Shown here one piece after another: positions 61,936-64,000 of a stretch of 64,000 bases of DNA. Position numbers and translations under genes: made by a program. The first letter of the stretch is position 1, and the number at the start of each line of letters is the position of its first letter. The stretch lies in assembly GCA_014802015.1 (NCBI GenBank), contig JAAVDB010000005.1, positions 1 to 64,000 of the forward strand, read 5' to 3'. The stretch comes from Bacteroides sp. Lineage in GTDB: Bacteria > Bacteroidota > Bacteroidia > Bacteroidales > Muribaculaceae. The notes beneath the pieces are model-generated. The model saw nothing but the letters and a program-made list of their open reading frames with translations. It was not told the origin of the DNA and searched no databases.

Positions 61936-63000
61936 ATGATTACATTTGCCTACCCACATCTGCTATATCTACTCTTTCTGCTACCGATGGTAGCGGGTCT
62001 GTTTCTGTGGGCCCGTTATACACGTAACCGCAAGTTACGCCGGTTTGGCAATCCGGAGACCCTCGCATCACTTATGCCTGAGGTTTCAAGCTATATGCCC
62101 TGGGTCAAACTTACATTCTCGCTCCTGATCATAGCTGTCCTCGTGATTATTCTCGCACGCCCGCGTGCCACATCCGGACTTGATTCTGACGCAGCCGAGA
62201 CCGAGACATCACAGGGCATTGAAGTAATGATCTGTCTCGACGTCTCCAACTCAATGCTTGCATCATCGACCGATGACGAAGCCGGTGTGAGTCGTCTGCA
62301 ACGTGCGAAATTCATACTTGAGAAACTGATTGACAAGATGCACAACGACAAAGTCGGTCTCATCGTCTTTGCCGGTGACGCATATACCCAGTTGCCGATA
62401 ACATCCGATTACATTTCGGCCAAGATGTTTGTCAACTCCATTACCACTGATATGGTTCCCACTCAAGGTACCGCCATCGGTGCAGCTCTTGAGATGGCGA
62501 TGAACTCATTCACCCCGACTGATGATATGGGCAAAGCCATAGTATTGCTTACCGATGCGGAGAACTTTGAAGACAATGCCGTAGAGGCAGCCAAACGAGC
62601 ATCCGATGCCGGTATTCAGGTAGATGTAATCGGTCTTGGTACATCGCGCGGTGCCCGCATCCCTATCGGTAACGGCCGCTACATGATCAATCCTATGACA
62701 GGCGAAGAGGTCGTGACACGCCATGATGAATCGACCGGTGCGGAAATAGCTAAGGCCGGTAAAGGAATATATGTGAACGGAGCATCTACATCCGCCATAA
62801 ACGCTATCGACTCAAAGATGGACGAACTGGAACAGAAAGAATTTGAGCGCAAATCATTCTCTCCGCAGAGCGAACAGTTCCCTATTGTGGCATGGATAGC
62901 ACTCATTCTTCTCGTGGCTGACATATTTGTCGTCACCCGTAAAATATCGTGGCTCAAGAAATATCGTTTCTTTACCAAAGAGGAAGGAGGATCAAAATGA
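61936..63000 (+). CDS. batB: VWA-domain membrane protein BatB
   Basis: 354 residues. Same layout as BatA: two N-terminal helices, MIDAS CLDVSNSM (about 100-107), GTAIGAALEMAMNS and LLTDAENFED, and a C-terminal membrane helix (WIALILLVADIFVVT). Its last codons contain the ribosome-binding sequence of batC. The stop overlaps the batC start. Confidence 0.92.
   Translation: MITFAYPHLLYLLFLLPMVAGLFLWARYTRNRKLRRFGNPETLASLMPEVSSYMPWVKLTFSLLIIAVLVIILARPRATSGLDSDAAETETSQGIEVMICLDVSNSMLASSTDDEAGVSRLQRAKFILEKLIDKMHNDKVGLIVFAGDAYTQLPITSDYISAKMFVNSITTDMVPTQGTAIGAALEMAMNSFTPTDDMGKAIVLLTDAENFEDNAVEAAKRASDAGIQVDVIGLGTSRGARIPIGNGRYMINPMTGEEVVTRHDESTGAEIAKAGKGIYVNGASTSAINAIDSKMDELEQKEFERKSFSPQSEQFPIVAWIALILLVADIFVVTRKISWLKKYRFFTKEEGGSK
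62981..62990 (+). promoter_or_regulatory. Shine-Dalgarno sequence of batC
   Basis: GAGGAAGGAGG lies 6-7 nt before the batC ATG at 62997, inside the end of batB. Such strong sites are rare in Bacteroidetes and none is evident at the neighbouring genes. It decides the batC start. Confidence 0.6.
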
Positions 63001-63803
63001 AATCATTTTACGCCGCATTAATTATAGGTGCGCTGTTATGTCCGTCTGTCGCATCAGCTGCCGGAGACAATACGACGCGCCGCGAACGCAACTTCATAGT
63101 TGACGGTAACAAATTATACCGTCAGGAGCGTTATGCCGATGCCGAGGTTGCCTACCGTAAGGCTCTCGAAATTGATGCCATGAACGAGATTGCCCAGTTT
63201 AACCTCGCTGCAGCTCTACTGCGACAGGGTACTGCCACTGGTGAGAACGAAAAACAGGCCTCACAGATCCTTGGTAAACTGGCTACAGATGCCGAGGATA
63301 TGTCTATCGCCGAACGTGCTTATTACAATCTCGGAAATATCTCGTTCAACGGACAGGACTATGCCAAAAGCATAGAAATGTACAAAAACGCACTGCGCCG
63401 TAACCCGGACAATGACAAAGCTCGCGAGAATCTGCGTCTGGCCCAAAAACGACTCGAAGAGCAACAAAATCAGGACCAGAATCAAGATCAGAACAAAGAT
63501 CAGAATCAGGACCAAAACAAGGACCAGAACCAAGATCAGAATAAAGATCAGAACAAAGACCAGAATCAGGACCAGAACAAGGATCAAAACCAAGACCAGA
63601 ATCAGGACCAGCAACAGCAACAACAGCAGCCTCAGGATCAGCAGCAACAACCCCAGCAACGCCAGTCGGGCATAAGCAAGGAAAACGCTGAAAAAATCCT
63701 CAAGGCAATGGAAAACGAAGAGAATGCCACACGCCAGCGCGTCAACGCCGAACGTAACAAGAGCGGCGCACCTTCGCGACGTCAGGTAACGAATCCCTGG
63801 TAA
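62997..63803 (+). CDS. batC: TPR protein BatC with Asn-Gln-Asp repeats
   Basis: 268 residues from the ATG at 62997. Signal peptide (about 1-21, ending ASAAG), then about three TPR units (NKLYRQERYADAEVAYRKALEID, AERAYYNLGNISFNGQDYAKSIEMYKNALRRN). A 48-residue block of twelve N-(Q/K)-D-Q units (158-205) and a Gln/Pro-rich tail follow. Upstream frame (62949) belongs to batB and is not used; the Shine-Dalgarno sequence supports 62997. BatC is a periplasmic scaffold for the BatA/B complex. Confidence 0.9.
   Translation: MKSFYAALIIGALLCPSVASAAGDNTTRRERNFIVDGNKLYRQERYADAEVAYRKALEIDAMNEIAQFNLAAALLRQGTATGENEKQASQILGKLATDAEDMSIAERAYYNLGNISFNGQDYAKSIEMYKNALRRNPDNDKARENLRLAQKRLEEQQNQDQNQDQNKDQNQDQNKDQNQDQNKDQNKDQNQDQNKDQNQDQNQDQQQQQQQPQDQQQQPQQRQSGISKENAEKILKAMENEENATRQRVNAERNKSGAPSRRQVTNPW
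63468..63611 (+). repeat. Twelve 12-nt units encoding N-(Q/K)-D-Q in batC
   Basis: 144 nt in exact register, twelve units. Codons vary freely (CAG/CAA, GAC/GAT, AAT/AAC, AAG/AAA), so the DNA copies differ while the peptide repeats almost exactly. It is not a CRISPR and not a transposon. Confidence 0.9.
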
Positions 63804-63862
63804 CCATCCTCCTTCTACTCGCCGTATACCTCTATCGGTAATATTTTATAATCATTCCGAGC

Positions 63863-64000
63863 ATGAAACGTTTCTCTATAATAGCATTATTTATCCTTCT
63901 GCTCACGACAGCCGCAACAGCCGCCGGAACGGTAAATTTCACCGTCAAGGCACCCGGCCGCGTGTATGAAGGCGATAAATTTCCGGTAACATTCCGGCTC
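63863..64000 (+). CDS. batD: BatD N-terminus, partial at the window end
   Basis: The ATG at 63863 starts MKRFSIIALFILLLTTAATA, a clear signal peptide, followed by GTVNFTVKAPGRVYEGDKFP, the beginning of the BatD/oxygen-tolerance protein fold. It is 60 nt after batC. The rest lies beyond the window. Confidence 0.85.
   Translation, partial: MKRFSIIALFILLLTTAATAAGTVNFTVKAPGRVYEGDKFPVTFRL

Noticed and set aside
63468-63611. Repeat array considered as a CRISPR or satellite
   Set aside because: The unit is 12 nt without spacers and stays in the batC reading frame.
63261-63659. Minus-strand Leu/Ile/Val-rich frame that looks like a membrane protein
   Set aside because: Antisense of the N-Q-D-Q repeats in batC. 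The apparent hydrophobicity is just the complement of CAG/GAC/AAC codons.

Overview
The window is chromosomal DNA of a Bacteroidales bacterium, most likely a Muribaculaceae (S24-7) relative. Evidence: gene content (Bat aerotolerance operon, PorQ and other type IX secretion features, DUF4290, PyrK/PyrD, class II ribonucleotide reductase, the Phe/Tyr operon order typical of the group), roughly 50% GC, almost no Shine-Dalgarno sequences, and many TAnnTTTG -7 boxes of the Bacteroidetes primary sigma factor. I see no rRNA, tRNA, CRISPR array, insertion sequence or prophage. The genus call is an inference from protein style, not from a marker gene.

Layout. 1-5.1 kb: the tail of a secreted protein with a sorting tag, a flavodoxin-like reductase, a three-gene set (small membrane protein, ECF sigma factor, TonB-type barrel) and an orphan ECF sigma factor. 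5.1-12.8 kb: GNAT acetyltransferase, rsgA, umuD, umuC, an ABC-F ATPase, ogt and an Fsr-like exporter, with a DNA repair and damage tolerance flavour. 12.8-21.3 kb: CvfB-like RNA-binding protein and hydrolase, divergent from rsmG and an MBL hydrolase; then a biotin-dependent oxaloacetate decarboxylase/pyruvate carboxylase subunit, an AraC regulator, a TPR protein and pyrK-pyrD. 21.4-31.7 kb: a long minus-strand run that starts with a Phe/Tyr attenuator and pheA, an aminotransferase, DAHP synthase-chorismate mutase and tyrA, and continues through porQ, cmk, ispH, a lipoprotein, thrC, a hypothetical, an acyltransferase and an omega-amidase.

31.8-34.0 kb is an AT-richer island of five small genes (XRE regulator, VanZ-like membrane protein, three small exported proteins) and a gene-poor stretch. 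34.0-42.8 kb: GH115 alpha-glucuronidase, a CHU_C/type IX secreted protein, a lytic transglycosylase, uvrA and a class A beta-lactamase. 42.8-50.0 kb, minus strand: a RecB/AddA-like helicase-nuclease, a SUI1-family factor, two lipoproteins and nrdJ. 50.1-57.7 kb, plus strand: nitroreductase, TetR regulator with fabG, DUF4290, rimM, a small acidic protein, an OmpA-family lipoprotein, proS, an HU protein and an HU-transmembrane-LysM fusion. 57.9-64.0 kb: the Bat operon (moxR, DUF58, DUF4381-like, batA, batB, batC and the start of batD), cut by the window end.

The best finds are (1) a complete ribosome-mediated attenuator in front of pheA, with a 19-residue leader peptide in which ten residues are Phe or Tyr, an antiterminator and an intrinsic terminator; (2) a predicted membrane protein with an HU DNA-binding domain on one side of the membrane and a LysM peptidoglycan-binding domain on the other; and (3) the five-gene island of small exported proteins, which I cannot assign to any known system.
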